A stretch of 64,000 nt of DNA. Source: Skermanella rosea. GTDB taxonomy: Bacteria > Pseudomonadota > Alphaproteobacteria > Azospirillales > Azospirillaceae. The DNA is taken from positions 124,001-188,000 of the forward strand of contig NZ_CP086113.1 of assembly GCF_016806835.2 (NCBI RefSeq). The letters run 5' to 3'. The position numbers and the translations under genes are program-made. The stretch's first letter is position 1, and every line of letters begins with the position of its first letter. A model generated the notes under the pieces. The model worked only from the letters and a program-made list of their open reading frames with translations, did not search any database and was not told where the DNA came from. Positions 25,467 to 33,496 of this stretch are shown one piece after another.

Positions 25467-25993
25467 GGGTCGATGCTCCTGTCCGTCTGACAGTCCCGAG
25501 AATGCGGCGGGAACGCTGCGGCGTTATTTCAGGAAACAGGAGTCGTGTTGCGTCTGTAACCCGCTCCGCTGCTGCCCGTTCGAGTGAACATGAGGCCCCG
25601 ATGTCTTCGAGTGAACATGAGGCCCCGATGTCCAGGCATCTCCGCCCGTCCTGGGCTCAGTGCCCCGTATGATCAGGGGTTGGAGTGTGCCCAGCCCGGG
25701 GCAGTTGCCGTTCGCGAGCCTTGCGCATATTTGGCGGTGTTTCTCCGAGCCGGAGGGGAAGCTGCACATCATGCTGACCGTCCGAGATCGTTCTTGCGCG
25801 AGCATGCCGATCCGGATCGGCAGGGGCCGGGAATGCGCGCATGTTCCGGTCGTAACCACGGCCCGACATTCTGAAATCGCCTTCAAACAGATCGTCTGTA
25901 GGTCTGCCGGGGAGATGCGGCGTCCCGCGGCTGCACTCGGAATCTTGGATTTATCCCAGGGCCGCCCGGTGCCGCGAAACAATCGGCAGGGTC
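25467..25993. other. Gene-free stretch with 27-bp tandem repeat
   Basis: No convincing gene. Two exact tandem copies of a 27-bp unit starting TTCGAGTGAACATGAGGCCC lie at 25579-25605 and 25606-25632. The cytochrome c promoter is probably near the left end. Confidence 0.5.
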
Positions 25994-26275
25994 ATGATGA
26001 TCGGAAAATACGGGTTCTTCTTCGTATCGGGGCGCGGAAACCATGACGGCGGTGATGGTTATGCTTGCACGCTCCGCGGTTCACGCCGCCTGTGGTTCAG
26101 AGTTCGGATAGGGACAGCACGTCTGCTGGCTCGGGTCAGGAAGGAACATCACGACCGGCGGGAACGGGAATGGTTCAGCAGGGCGCGCAGGCAACAGCTG
26201 CATGACATCGGGGTGAACCGCATCGGATGCATGATCCATCCGGATCCGGAGCGGTTCGAGACGGGTCGGAGATGA
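25994..26275 (+). CDS. Small protein with DUF1127-like C-terminus
   Basis: This 93-residue basic protein contains RLLARVRKEHHDRREREWF followed by SRARRQQLHDIGVNR. The final part resembles the DUF1127 motif (L..L.DIG(L/V).R) of small alphaproteobacterial regulators linked to RNA binding and phosphate or carbon metabolism. The N-terminus is atypical and the ribosome site is weak. Translation may start further in, or this may be a decayed copy. Confidence 0.35.
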   Translation: MMIGKYGFFFVSGRGNHDGGDGYACTLRGSRRLWFRVRIGTARLLARVRKEHHDRREREWFSRARRQQLHDIGVNRIGCMIHPDPERFETGRR

Positions 26276-26324
26276 GGCGCCCTATGCTTATCGTCACTCC
26301 TGCGAGGGGTTCCCCGATCAGATT

Positions 26325-27041
26325 TCAGAATGGTTCGACCGCGGCCGTGAATATGTAGCCGACTCCTCGTTCGGTCCGGATCATGCGAGGTGCGTTGGGA
26401 TCGATTTCGAGCTTGCGCCGCAGCCGCAGGACCTTGACGTCGATACTGCGATCATAGACGTCCTCATGGATCCGCGTCGCCTGCATCAGGTGGTCGCGCG
26501 TCAGGGGCCGCTGCGGTGCCTCCAGGAAGGCCAGAAGCAGGGCATACTCGCCTTTCGTGAGGGCGACCTGATCGCCGCTGGGATCGAGCAGCCGGCGGGC
26601 CCGCCGTTCAACGCGCCAGCCACCAAACCTGTAGCCGCCGCGTTCCGGCTCCCGCGAGCGGCCGGCCCTGCCCATTTCCTGGCGTCGCAGCACCGCACGC
26701 ACGCGTGCCATCAGTTCCCTGAGGCTGAACGGCTTGGTCAGATAGTCGTCCGCGCCGAGCTCCAGGCCGAGGACGCGATCGATTTCATCGCGGCGGTGCC
26801 CGGTGGTGATGATGATCGGCACGTCCGAGTGGGACCGGATCTGCCTGAGGAGGTCAAGACCGTCCTCCTGTCCAAGCCTCAGGTCGAGGATGATCGCACT
26901 GGGTTGCCGGTTCGATAGATGTCTGCCCAGTTCAAATCCGCCGGCAATGGCGACGGCCGGAACACCATTGTCCTCGAAGTAGCTCGTGACCATGCGCCGA
27001 ATGGACGGATCATCGTCGATAACCAGTATGTATCCCGTCAT
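26325..27041 (-). CDS. OmpR-family response regulator
   Basis: This 238-residue regulator has a receiver domain with the acidic pocket DDD (9-11), the phospho-acceptor D53 in ILDLRLG and K103 in LTKPFS. A C-terminal winged helix follows, ending SIDVKVLRLRRKLEIDPNAP and RTERGVGYIF. The ATG at 27041 gives the canonical TGYILVIDDD start; the frame continues upstream without typical receiver sequence. It is divergent from the peroxidase-kinase operon at 27509-31107, whose kinase is its likely partner. Confidence 0.92.
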   Translation of the reverse strand: MTGYILVIDDDPSIRRMVTSYFEDNGVPAVAIAGGFELGRHLSNRQPSAIILDLRLGQEDGLDLLRQIRSHSDVPIIITTGHRRDEIDRVLGLELGADDYLTKPFSLRELMARVRAVLRRQEMGRAGRSREPERGGYRFGGWRVERRARRLLDPSGDQVALTKGEYALLLAFLEAPQRPLTRDHLMQATRIHEDVYDRSIDVKVLRLRRKLEIDPNAPRMIRTERGVGYIFTAAVEPF

Positions 27042-27508
27042 CAGGGTGTCGCGCCGGGCACCGGCATCCATGCGTCCATCCGTGTTGCAACAGGCGGCGT
27101 TTCCTGGTTCTTCCGGCATGCTGGATGAATGTCCTTGCAAGTCCATGGATTTCCCTGTGTGGGGCAGGGCACCTGCCACCCAGGCCGGGGGCACCCGCCG
27201 AAGCGAGGTGGAGCACTGCCTGATGCGCCTCACAAAGCGCCAGCGTGAGACAACCGTACGGTCCTTGTGCGGCACTGGCGTGGCACGGAGAACCGGTCTT
27301 CCTGCCGGAGCAGCCGCATGTGATCCGGGTCGATACGGGGTCCGCTGCCTAGCATCGCAATGACACCCAAGCAAATTCTACAAAGATCATAGCTCCAAGA
27401 GGTAACGCGAGGTAGAAAATTACGGATGTAAGAAAATTCCGGTGCTTTGCAGTGATGCCGTAGCGCCCGTGCGCTTCAAATGTTCGTGAGGATGCATCAG
27501 GAGGCGTC
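27042..27508. promoter_or_regulatory. Divergent promoter region between response regulator and peroxidase operon
   Basis: 467 bp without a supported gene. The AT-rich part near 27360-27430, just before the peroxidase gene, is the likely promoter zone. I see no strong palindrome. Confidence 0.4.
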
Positions 27509-28564
27509 ATGTCATCGCAGATATCCGATCCAGAGGAACCCCCTCGACGCAACCCTCGCCGGTGGCGCGGAACGAAATCCGGAGGTGCCGGCGGTTCGAA
27601 GCGGGTGTGCTTGGCAGCGGTTGCCAGTGCCGCGGCGATCCTCACCCTGATCAGCGGCTTCGATGCTGTCCTGACCGCGTCCGTGGCAGAGCCGTCGCGA
27701 CTGCCCGAGCGATACGCGGTCCGGACCGATGAGCCGCTGACTCCGATCCGGAACGTCCCCGAGCCGCGTACCGCCGGCGCAATGCTCGGCGAGCGGCTGT
27801 TTGCGGATCCCCGTCTATCCGGGGACGGTTCGCGCAGCTGTGCCACCTGTCACGATCTCGGCACCAATGGCGCTTCAGGGCGGAAACTCGACGAAGGGCT
27901 CGACGGGTCGGAGCTTCCCCTCAACACCAGTACCGTGTTCAATGCCGCGCTCAATTTCAGGCTCAACTGGGAGGGTGCGTTCCGCACCCTGGAGGATCAG
28001 GCACGGGCCACGATAGAGAATCCCCGCATCATGGGCAGCAGCGTCGATGAAGTCGTTTCCAGGCTGGCCGCGGATCCGGACATGGCGGCCAGCTTCCGGG
28101 ATGCCTATGGGCGGGAGCCCGATGTCGCAGGCCTCCTGGCGGCACTCGCCGATTTCGAGCGGACGCTGGTGACCCCCGACAGTCCTTTCGACCGATGGCT
28201 GGAAGGGGATGACGGCGCCCTTTCGGCGGAAGAGCTGGAAGGCTATGAAGAGTTCAAGTCGCTCGGGTGCGCCGCCTGCCATCAGGGAGGCAACGTCGGA
28301 GGCAACCTTTTCCAGAGACACGGCATCTTCTACCCGCTGGCCTCGCCCGAGCCGGAGCTCCTTCGCGTGCCCAGCCTGCGGAACATCGAAACCACCGCAC
28401 CCTATTTCCATGACGGCAGTGCCCCCACCCTTGAAGTCGCGGTCCGGAGGATGGCCAGGGCCCAGCTCAACTCCCAGCTGACCGATCGGCAGGTAAGTTC
28501 CATCGTCGCTTTCCTACGCGCACTGACCGGAAATTTCCGGGGCCGCCAGGTCGGAGCGCCGTGA
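27509..28564 (+). CDS. Di-haem cytochrome c peroxidase (MauG/CcpA superfamily)
   Basis: This 351-residue periplasmic protein has an N-terminal hydrophobic anchor (about residues 33-50) and two c-haem sites, CATCH (111-115) and CAACH (254-258). Downstream are the family motifs VPSLRNIETTAPYFHDGSAP and a final LTDRQVSSIVAFLRAL helix. CcpA-type enzymes reduce H2O2, while MauG-type enzymes perform protein oxidation. The split cannot be made by eye. Its stop overlaps the start of the sensor kinase gene, so peroxidase and kinase are co-translated. Confidence 0.92.
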   Translation: MSSQISDPEEPPRRNPRRWRGTKSGGAGGSKRVCLAAVASAAAILTLISGFDAVLTASVAEPSRLPERYAVRTDEPLTPIRNVPEPRTAGAMLGERLFADPRLSGDGSRSCATCHDLGTNGASGRKLDEGLDGSELPLNTSTVFNAALNFRLNWEGAFRTLEDQARATIENPRIMGSSVDEVVSRLAADPDMAASFRDAYGREPDVAGLLAALADFERTLVTPDSPFDRWLEGDDGALSAEELEGYEEFKSLGCAACHQGGNVGGNLFQRHGIFYPLASPEPELLRVPSLRNIETTAPYFHDGSAPTLEVAVRRMARAQLNSQLTDRQVSSIVAFLRALTGNFRGRQVGAP

Positions 28565-31107
28565 TGAGGGTCGGCTCGTTCGCGGCCGGAGCGGTCGCTC
28601 TCGTCTTGCTGCTGACGTGGATAGCCTTCCGCGGCATGAGTGCCGAGCTGGATGACTGGAAGCATGCCTCGACCGTACTGGAAAAGATCGAAACGGCGAG
28701 GAACATGATCGATCGAAATGTCCTGAGCGCCCGCACGGGCATTCTTCGGAACTATGATCCGATCGTCCGGGAAATCGGCCTCGTGCGAAGCAGTGTCGAA
28801 CGCTTGCGCTCCGATACGGTCGGTGACGCCGAGATCGGTGATGCGGTCGGTGCCCTGCAGGAGGCCTTGGTACGGGACGAGAGATTGATCGAGGAATTCA
28901 AGAGCCGCAATGCCTTGCTGCAGAACTCCCTGGCCTATTTCGTCGTCCTGAACCAGAACCTCGAGGGCCAGAGCCAAAGCCAGGGCCAGAGCCGGGACTT
29001 TGCCGGGCAGATCGGGAGACTTGCAGCCGCCATGCTGCGGCTGACCCTCGATACCACGCCTGGATCGGCCGCGCATGTCGATGCCCAGCTGGATGTCCTG
29101 TTGATCACGAGCATTGCGACAGGAAACGTGGTGGCTGCGCAGCCCTTGCTGGAGCACGGGCGCATGCTTCGCGATCAGCTTCCCGCGACGGACGCCCTGC
29201 TCAGGGATCTCCTCTCCTCCCCGGCCTCGGGACATATGGAAGCTGTCCAGAGGCTGATCGAGGAGCGTGCCGCAGCCGCCGGGGCCGCAGCCAGCATGTT
29301 CCGGTACATGCTTTATATCATCTCCGTGCTTCTGGTATGCATGCTTGTATATCTCGGGGCACAGTTGCAGGCGCGGGCACGGGCGCTTCGGTTCCGGGCC
29401 GATTTCGAGCACGCGATCGCGGCCATCTCGACCCGCTTCCTGTCTTCAGGATCGGCTGATCCGACGTCGCATGTCGAGCGGGCGCTTTCGGAGCTTGCCG
29501 CCTGCATCGGTGCGGATCGCGCCTACTTCGTCGATGGCCGAATGGCAGGAGATTACCAGTGGAGCCGGAACGGCGTAGACCCGGCACCGGGTTGGCCTGA
29601 GCGGATGCGACGGCTTGCCGCGGCTTTCGAGCGCGGCGACAACGGAACCATCCATGTTCCGGCGATCAGGCGAAGCGCCCGGGCGACGACCCGCGCCAGG
29701 ACCGGCCGGGAGATCGACCGCGGACCGGGCGACGCCATCGATCAGATGGCCGACGCCGGTCTCCACGCATGGGTCGGCGTGCCGTCCCCGGACGCCGAAA
29801 GTCCGGGCGGCATTCTGGGTTTCGACGCCCTGCGTCCTGGACCGATGACCAGGTGGCATGATTACGGCCTGTTCCGCATGGCATTCGACACCATATCGGC
29901 AGCCGTCGAGCGCGATTGGCTGACCCGCGAGAAAGAGCGGCTGGAGGCCGGCCTGCAGCAGGCGCGCCGGATGGAGACGGTCGGCGCCCTCGCCAGCGGA
30001 GTCGCTCACAACTTCAACAACATCGTAGGGGCAATCCTCGGTTATACCGAGATGGCGCGGGAGAGAGTGCCGCCGGACGGCCGGCTGGCGGAGAACCTCG
30101 ACGAGATCCGGCTCGCCGCTGAACGGGCCCTGGCCCTGGTCGATCAGATCCTCACGTTCGGCCGGCGCGGCATCTCGCAGCGGAAGCTGACGCGGGTCCG
30201 GGATCTTGTCGACGAGACGGCCTCCATGCTCGCGGCATCCCTTCCGCCACGGATCGAACTCAGGGTCAGGGACTCTTCCGGAGATACCAGGATCCCTGCG
30301 GACCCGGCCCGCCTCCAGCAGGTGCTGATGAACCTGGCCGCCAACGCGGCGCAGGCGATGGACGGTGAAGGGGTCATCGACATCGCCATAGCGGCGATCG
30401 AAACCGGAGATGCGGTACGGCTTGGGTCGGACGAGCTGGGTCCGGGTCGGTACGCAACGCTCAGGGTTACCGACGGGGGCCGAGGCATGGACACGGCGAC
30501 CCAGGAGCGGATCTTCGAGCCTTTCTTCACGACCCGGTCGGACGGAAACGGGCTCGGCCTGGCCACGGCGCGCGAGATAGTGCGCGAGCATGGCGGTGCG
30601 ATCTCGGTCCGAAGCGCTCCGGGGGAAGGAACGACGTTCGAAGTCTGGCTGCCGTACGCCATCCCGGAAAGCCGTCCGAAGGAGTCGGCGCCTGGGCGGC
30701 AGCTTCCGGTGACTTCCCTGCGTGGCGAAGGTGAAACTGTCCTCATCCTCGACGGCGATGGTCAGCGATTGCTCCGCCTGGAAGAGATCGTGGCCGCGCT
30801 TGGCTACGAGCCGGTCGGGGTCACACGGGCGGAAGAGGCTGCGCGATCGCTCGGTCGGCCGGGTTCCGAGTTCGTGGCGGTTCTGATCTGCGAGCCCCGA
30901 TCGTCGGCCTTCGACGTTTCAGCGCTTCTTCGCCGGGAAGCACCGGCGCTGCCGATCATCCTGGCAACGACATCCGCTGCCGATATCCACCCCCCTGCCC
31001 TCGCGGCCGCCGGCATCCGCGAGATCGTCCACAGTCCCGTGACCCCTGCGGAGCTTGCCCGCGCCTTGTCATTCTGTCGGAAAAGCCAGGAGACGGCCGC
31101 CGGATAA
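28561..31107 (+). CDS. Hybrid-like sensor histidine kinase with DAHL-type sensor and degenerate receiver
   Basis: This 848-residue kinase has an N-terminal helix and a helical periplasmic region. The sequence LSARTGILRNYDPIVREIGL suggests the DAHL double sensory domain. A second membrane helix (about residues 251-266) and a GAF-like region follow. The H-box is GALASGVAHNFNNIVGAIL (H483 from the GTG start), then an ATPase domain with GGRGMDTATQERIFEPFF and GNGLGLATA. The last 120 residues look like a receiver, but the phospho-acceptor position reads ICEPRSS and the Lys position reads HSPVTPAEL, so it is probably not phosphorylated. The start is GTG 28561 or ATG 28564. The partner is probably the regulator at 26325. 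Confidence 0.88.
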   Translation: MMRVGSFAAGAVALVLLLTWIAFRGMSAELDDWKHASTVLEKIETARNMIDRNVLSARTGILRNYDPIVREIGLVRSSVERLRSDTVGDAEIGDAVGALQEALVRDERLIEEFKSRNALLQNSLAYFVVLNQNLEGQSQSQGQSRDFAGQIGRLAAAMLRLTLDTTPGSAAHVDAQLDVLLITSIATGNVVAAQPLLEHGRMLRDQLPATDALLRDLLSSPASGHMEAVQRLIEERAAAAGAAASMFRYMLYIISVLLVCMLVYLGAQLQARARALRFRADFEHAIAAISTRFLSSGSADPTSHVERALSELAACIGADRAYFVDGRMAGDYQWSRNGVDPAPGWPERMRRLAAAFERGDNGTIHVPAIRRSARATTRARTGREIDRGPGDAIDQMADAGLHAWVGVPSPDAESPGGILGFDALRPGPMTRWHDYGLFRMAFDTISAAVERDWLTREKERLEAGLQQARRMETVGALASGVAHNFNNIVGAILGYTEMARERVPPDGRLAENLDEIRLAAERALALVDQILTFGRRGISQRKLTRVRDLVDETASMLAASLPPRIELRVRDSSGDTRIPADPARLQQVLMNLAANAAQAMDGEGVIDIAIAAIETGDAVRLGSDELGPGRYATLRVTDGGRGMDTATQERIFEPFFTTRSDGNGLGLATAREIVREHGGAISVRSAPGEGTTFEVWLPYAIPESRPKESAPGRQLPVTSLRGEGETVLILDGDGQRLLRLEEIVAALGYEPVGVTRAEEAARSLGRPGSEFVAVLICEPRSSAFDVSALLRREAPALPIILATTSAADIHPPALAAAGIREIVHSPVTPAELARALSFCRKSQETAAG

Positions 31108-31127
31108 GCAAGCTGGGGCACCAGGGT

Positions 31128-31147
31128 TCCCGCCCCTGCCGGCGGGA
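31128..31147. terminator. Convergent terminator hairpin
   Basis: A perfect 7-bp stem TCCCGCC / GGCGGGA with a 6-nt loop lies between the convergent kinase and hxlR-type genes. Confidence 0.45.
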
Positions 31148-31167
31148 TATCTGCCTCCTCCTTGTGT

Positions 31168-31575
31168 TCAGCTGCCCGGCGTCTCCTCGATAAGCTTCGA
31201 CCTGACCTCGGCGGGCGCGCCCTCCGCCCAGAGCAGCAGGGCGTCCAGCGCCGGACACAGGGACTGGCCCCATTCCGTCAGGTGATACTCCACCTTCGGC
31301 GGAACCTGGTGGTGGACGATGCGCCCGACCACGCCATCGCTCTCCAGCTGGCGCAGTTGCTGGATCAGCATCTTCTGGGAAACGCCGGGGATCGCCCGCT
31401 CCAGATCGGAGAAGCGCCGCACCTGGCCACCGAACAGCTGGAACAGGATCACGAGCTTCCACCGACCCTCCAGAACCCGGAGCACGTTCTGCACGCTCTG
31501 AGCCCCGGAATGAGGCGTATAGGATGCCCGCTTACCTTCAGGTGAGTACCTTACTTTTTCGTCCGTACTTGTCAT
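31168..31575 (-). CDS. HxlR-family transcriptional regulator
   Basis: This 135-residue winged-helix protein has the HxlR signature: VLRVLEGRWKLVILFQLFGG, RFSDLERAIPGVSQKMLIQQ, then LRQLESDGVVGR and a VEYHLTEWGQSL wing. HxlR proteins usually sense electrophiles or redox changes and regulate an adjacent oxidoreductase. Here the divergent gene is a short-chain dehydrogenase, its likely target. Confidence 0.92.
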   Translation of the reverse strand: MTSTDEKVRYSPEGKRASYTPHSGAQSVQNVLRVLEGRWKLVILFQLFGGQVRRFSDLERAIPGVSQKMLIQQLRQLESDGVVGRIVHHQVPPKVEYHLTEWGQSLCPALDALLLWAEGAPAEVRSKLIEETPGS

Positions 31576-31630
31576 CCGGAAAGCCTAGTAGCAATTTTCC
31601 ACCGACGCAAAGTAATCCAGGAGAGAGCAT

Positions 31631-31678
31631 ATGGACACGAGAATGCCGATCGCGATCACCGCCCTGGAGATCGCGTGA
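31631..31678 (+). CDS. 15-codon upstream ORF coupled to the SDR gene
   Basis: The strong ribosome site AGGAGAG (31619-31625) fits the ATG at 31631. That ORF encodes MDTRMPIAITALEIA and stops in TGATG, whose ATG starts the dehydrogenase. The SDR gene itself has no comparable ribosome site. This could be a leader peptide driving coupled translation or the stub of a deleted gene. Confidence 0.45.
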   Translation: MDTRMPIAITALEIA

Positions 31679-32466
31679 TGCCCGCCCTTATCGATCCGGC
31701 CGAGTTCCAGGGGCGCCGCGTCGTCGTTACCGGCGGCACCAAGGGTACCGGCCGTGCGACGGTCCGAAGATTCCTGGCGGGCGGCGCCCAGGTCCTGACC
31801 GCCGCTCGCAGCGGTGCCCATGGCCCGGAGGGGGCTCGGCTCGTGGAGGCGGACCTGACCACGCCGGAAGGATCCTCGAGGCTCGCCGAGGCGGCCCTGG
31901 AGCACCTCGGCGGCGTGGACATTCTGGTGCATGTGCTGGGGGGCTCCACCGCGCCGGGTGGGGGATTCGCGGCCCTGACGGACGATGACTGGCGCGCCGA
32001 GCTCGACCTGAACCTGCTTTCGGCGGTGAGGCTTGATCGAGCCCTGCTGCCGCAGATGATCGCGCGCGGCGAAGGGGCCGTCGTCCACGTCTCGTCGATC
32101 CAGAGGCGACTGCCGCTGTACGACTCCACGACGGCCTATGCGGCCGCCAAGGCCGCCTTGACGACCTACAGCAAGGCGTTGTCCAAGGAACTCGGGCCCA
32201 AGGGCGTGCGGGTCAACGTCGTCTCGCCGGGCTGGATCTACACGGAAGCCTCGGACGCCCTGATCACCCGGATCGCCGACAGCACCGGCGGGACGCCGGA
32301 AGCGGCGCGCCAAAGCATCCTGGACGCTCTCGGGGGCATCCCCCTGGGACGTCCGGCCCGGCCCGAGGAAGTGGCCGAACTCATCGCCTTCCTGGCCTCG
32401 GACCGGGCCTCGGCCATCCACGGCGCGGAACACGTCATAGACGGCGGAACGGTGCCGACGGTCTAG
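31678..32466 (+). CDS. Short-chain dehydrogenase/reductase
   Basis: This 262-residue Rossmann oxidoreductase has the cofactor loop VVTGGTKGTGRATVRRF, the catalytic Ser in VVHVSSIQRRL and the YAAAKAAL Tyr/Lys motif. The loop after the first strand (TAARSG, with an Arg) favours NADP(H). GTG at 31675 is an alternative start that adds one residue. It is divergent from the HxlR regulator and probably under its control. The substrate is unknown. Confidence 0.93.
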   Translation: MPALIDPAEFQGRRVVVTGGTKGTGRATVRRFLAGGAQVLTAARSGAHGPEGARLVEADLTTPEGSSRLAEAALEHLGGVDILVHVLGGSTAPGGGFAALTDDDWRAELDLNLLSAVRLDRALLPQMIARGEGAVVHVSSIQRRLPLYDSTTAYAAAKAALTTYSKALSKELGPKGVRVNVVSPGWIYTEASDALITRIADSTGGTPEAARQSILDALGGIPLGRPARPEEVAELIAFLASDRASAIHGAEHVIDGGTVPTV

Positions 32467-32497
32467 GACCCGTCGGGCTTTTCCGGCGCCTGATCGG

Positions 32498-32546
32498 CGG
32501 ATCGCGTCCCGCGGCGTCGCATAGGAGCGCCGTGGGACGCGATCCG
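32498..32546. repeat. Long palindromic hairpin between convergent genes
   Basis: CGGATCGCGTCCCGCGGCG (32498-32516) pairs with CGCCGTGGGACGCGATCCG (32528-32546), 18 of 19 positions, around an 11-nt loop. It lies between the convergent SDR and hydrolase genes and can act as a bidirectional terminator. Its core resembles the inverted repeat at 63369-63429, suggesting a REP-like family. Confidence 0.7.
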
Positions 32547-32556
32547 GCACGATCCC

Positions 32557-33396
32557 TCAGCCGATCGATCCAAGAAAGTCCGAAAGGATGAGGTTCACCT
32601 GCTCCGGTTGCTCGAGCGTCGCGCTATGTCCGCAAGCGTCGAGGATATGGAGACCGCACCCGATGCGCTCCGCCATCACGGCGCTCTCCGCGGCGGGGCG
32701 GGACCGGTCCTCGCATCCGGCGACGATGACGGTGGGAGCCCGGACCCTGTCCAGGACGTCCAGGGCATCCTCCCGGCCGAATATCAGGCGACCGAGAGGC
32801 GCGATCGTCCCGCGCAGGCGGGCCGCGTCGTACCGGGCGATCTGGTCGCGCAGGAGGATCGGCAGGTCCGGAGACCGGGTCGCGACATCCGGCGCGAAGA
32901 AGAGCGGGATGATATGCGACATGATCGCGTCGTTCACCCGTCCGTCGCGCTCGACCGCATCCAGCATGCCGAAATAGGTGCGACGGTTCGCCTCCGGTTC
33001 CGCGCCGAGATAGCTGTTGAGCAGGGCGAGGCCGGTCACCCGCTCCGGTGCCATGGCCGCGAGATGCGCGCCCCACATGCCGCCCATCGACGAACCGACC
33101 ACCGCGAAGCGCTCGATTCCGAGGCGGTCCATCAGGGCGAGCATCTGCGCGGCGAGATCGGCATGCCGGCGCGTGTCCGCCGGCATCGGCCCGGAGTCGC
33201 CATGGCCCCACATCTCGGGGACGATGAGGCGGTATCGCGAATGCAGGGCATCGATCTGGGGCCGCCACATCCGCCAGTCCCAGAGGTAGCCGTGGCCAAG
33301 AAGCACCGCCGGCCCCCGGCCGCACTCGACCATGGAAAGCGGGCTGCCGGCGATCTCGAAAACGCGGCGGGTGGGCGGGTTGCTTTGAGTCGTCAT
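32557..33396 (-). CDS. Alpha/beta hydrolase
   Basis: This 279-residue hydrolase has the oxyanion segment LLGHGYLWDWRMWRPQID, the nucleophile elbow VVGSSMGGMWG and the catalytic His in ACGHSATLEQPEQVN. The ATG at 33396 gives a compact N-terminus (MTTQSNPPTRRVFEIAG). It is the last of four minus-strand genes (ohr, hydrolase, GMC oxidoreductase, this gene) with gaps of 31, 74 and 100 bp, which suggests a shared transcript. Confidence 0.9.
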   Translation of the reverse strand: MTTQSNPPTRRVFEIAGSPLSMVECGRGPAVLLGHGYLWDWRMWRPQIDALHSRYRLIVPEMWGHGDSGPMPADTRRHADLAAQMLALMDRLGIERFAVVGSSMGGMWGAHLAAMAPERVTGLALLNSYLGAEPEANRRTYFGMLDAVERDGRVNDAIMSHIIPLFFAPDVATRSPDLPILLRDQIARYDAARLRGTIAPLGRLIFGREDALDVLDRVRAPTVIVAGCEDRSRPAAESAVMAERIGCGLHILDACGHSATLEQPEQVNLILSDFLGSIG

Positions 33397-33496
33397 CGTC
33401 TTCCCCGTGAGATAGGTGGCGGCCGCACGGCCGCCGGTCCCCGGCATGGCGGGATGCCTCGCCGGGTCGCCGAAGGGCGGTTGTCGAAGTGTCGGC

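Noticed and set aside
25524-25982. Minus-strand 152-residue frame containing two TSGPHVHSK-like units
   Set aside because: The repeat comes from the 27-bp tandem DNA duplication; the rest looks non-coding and has no ribosome site.
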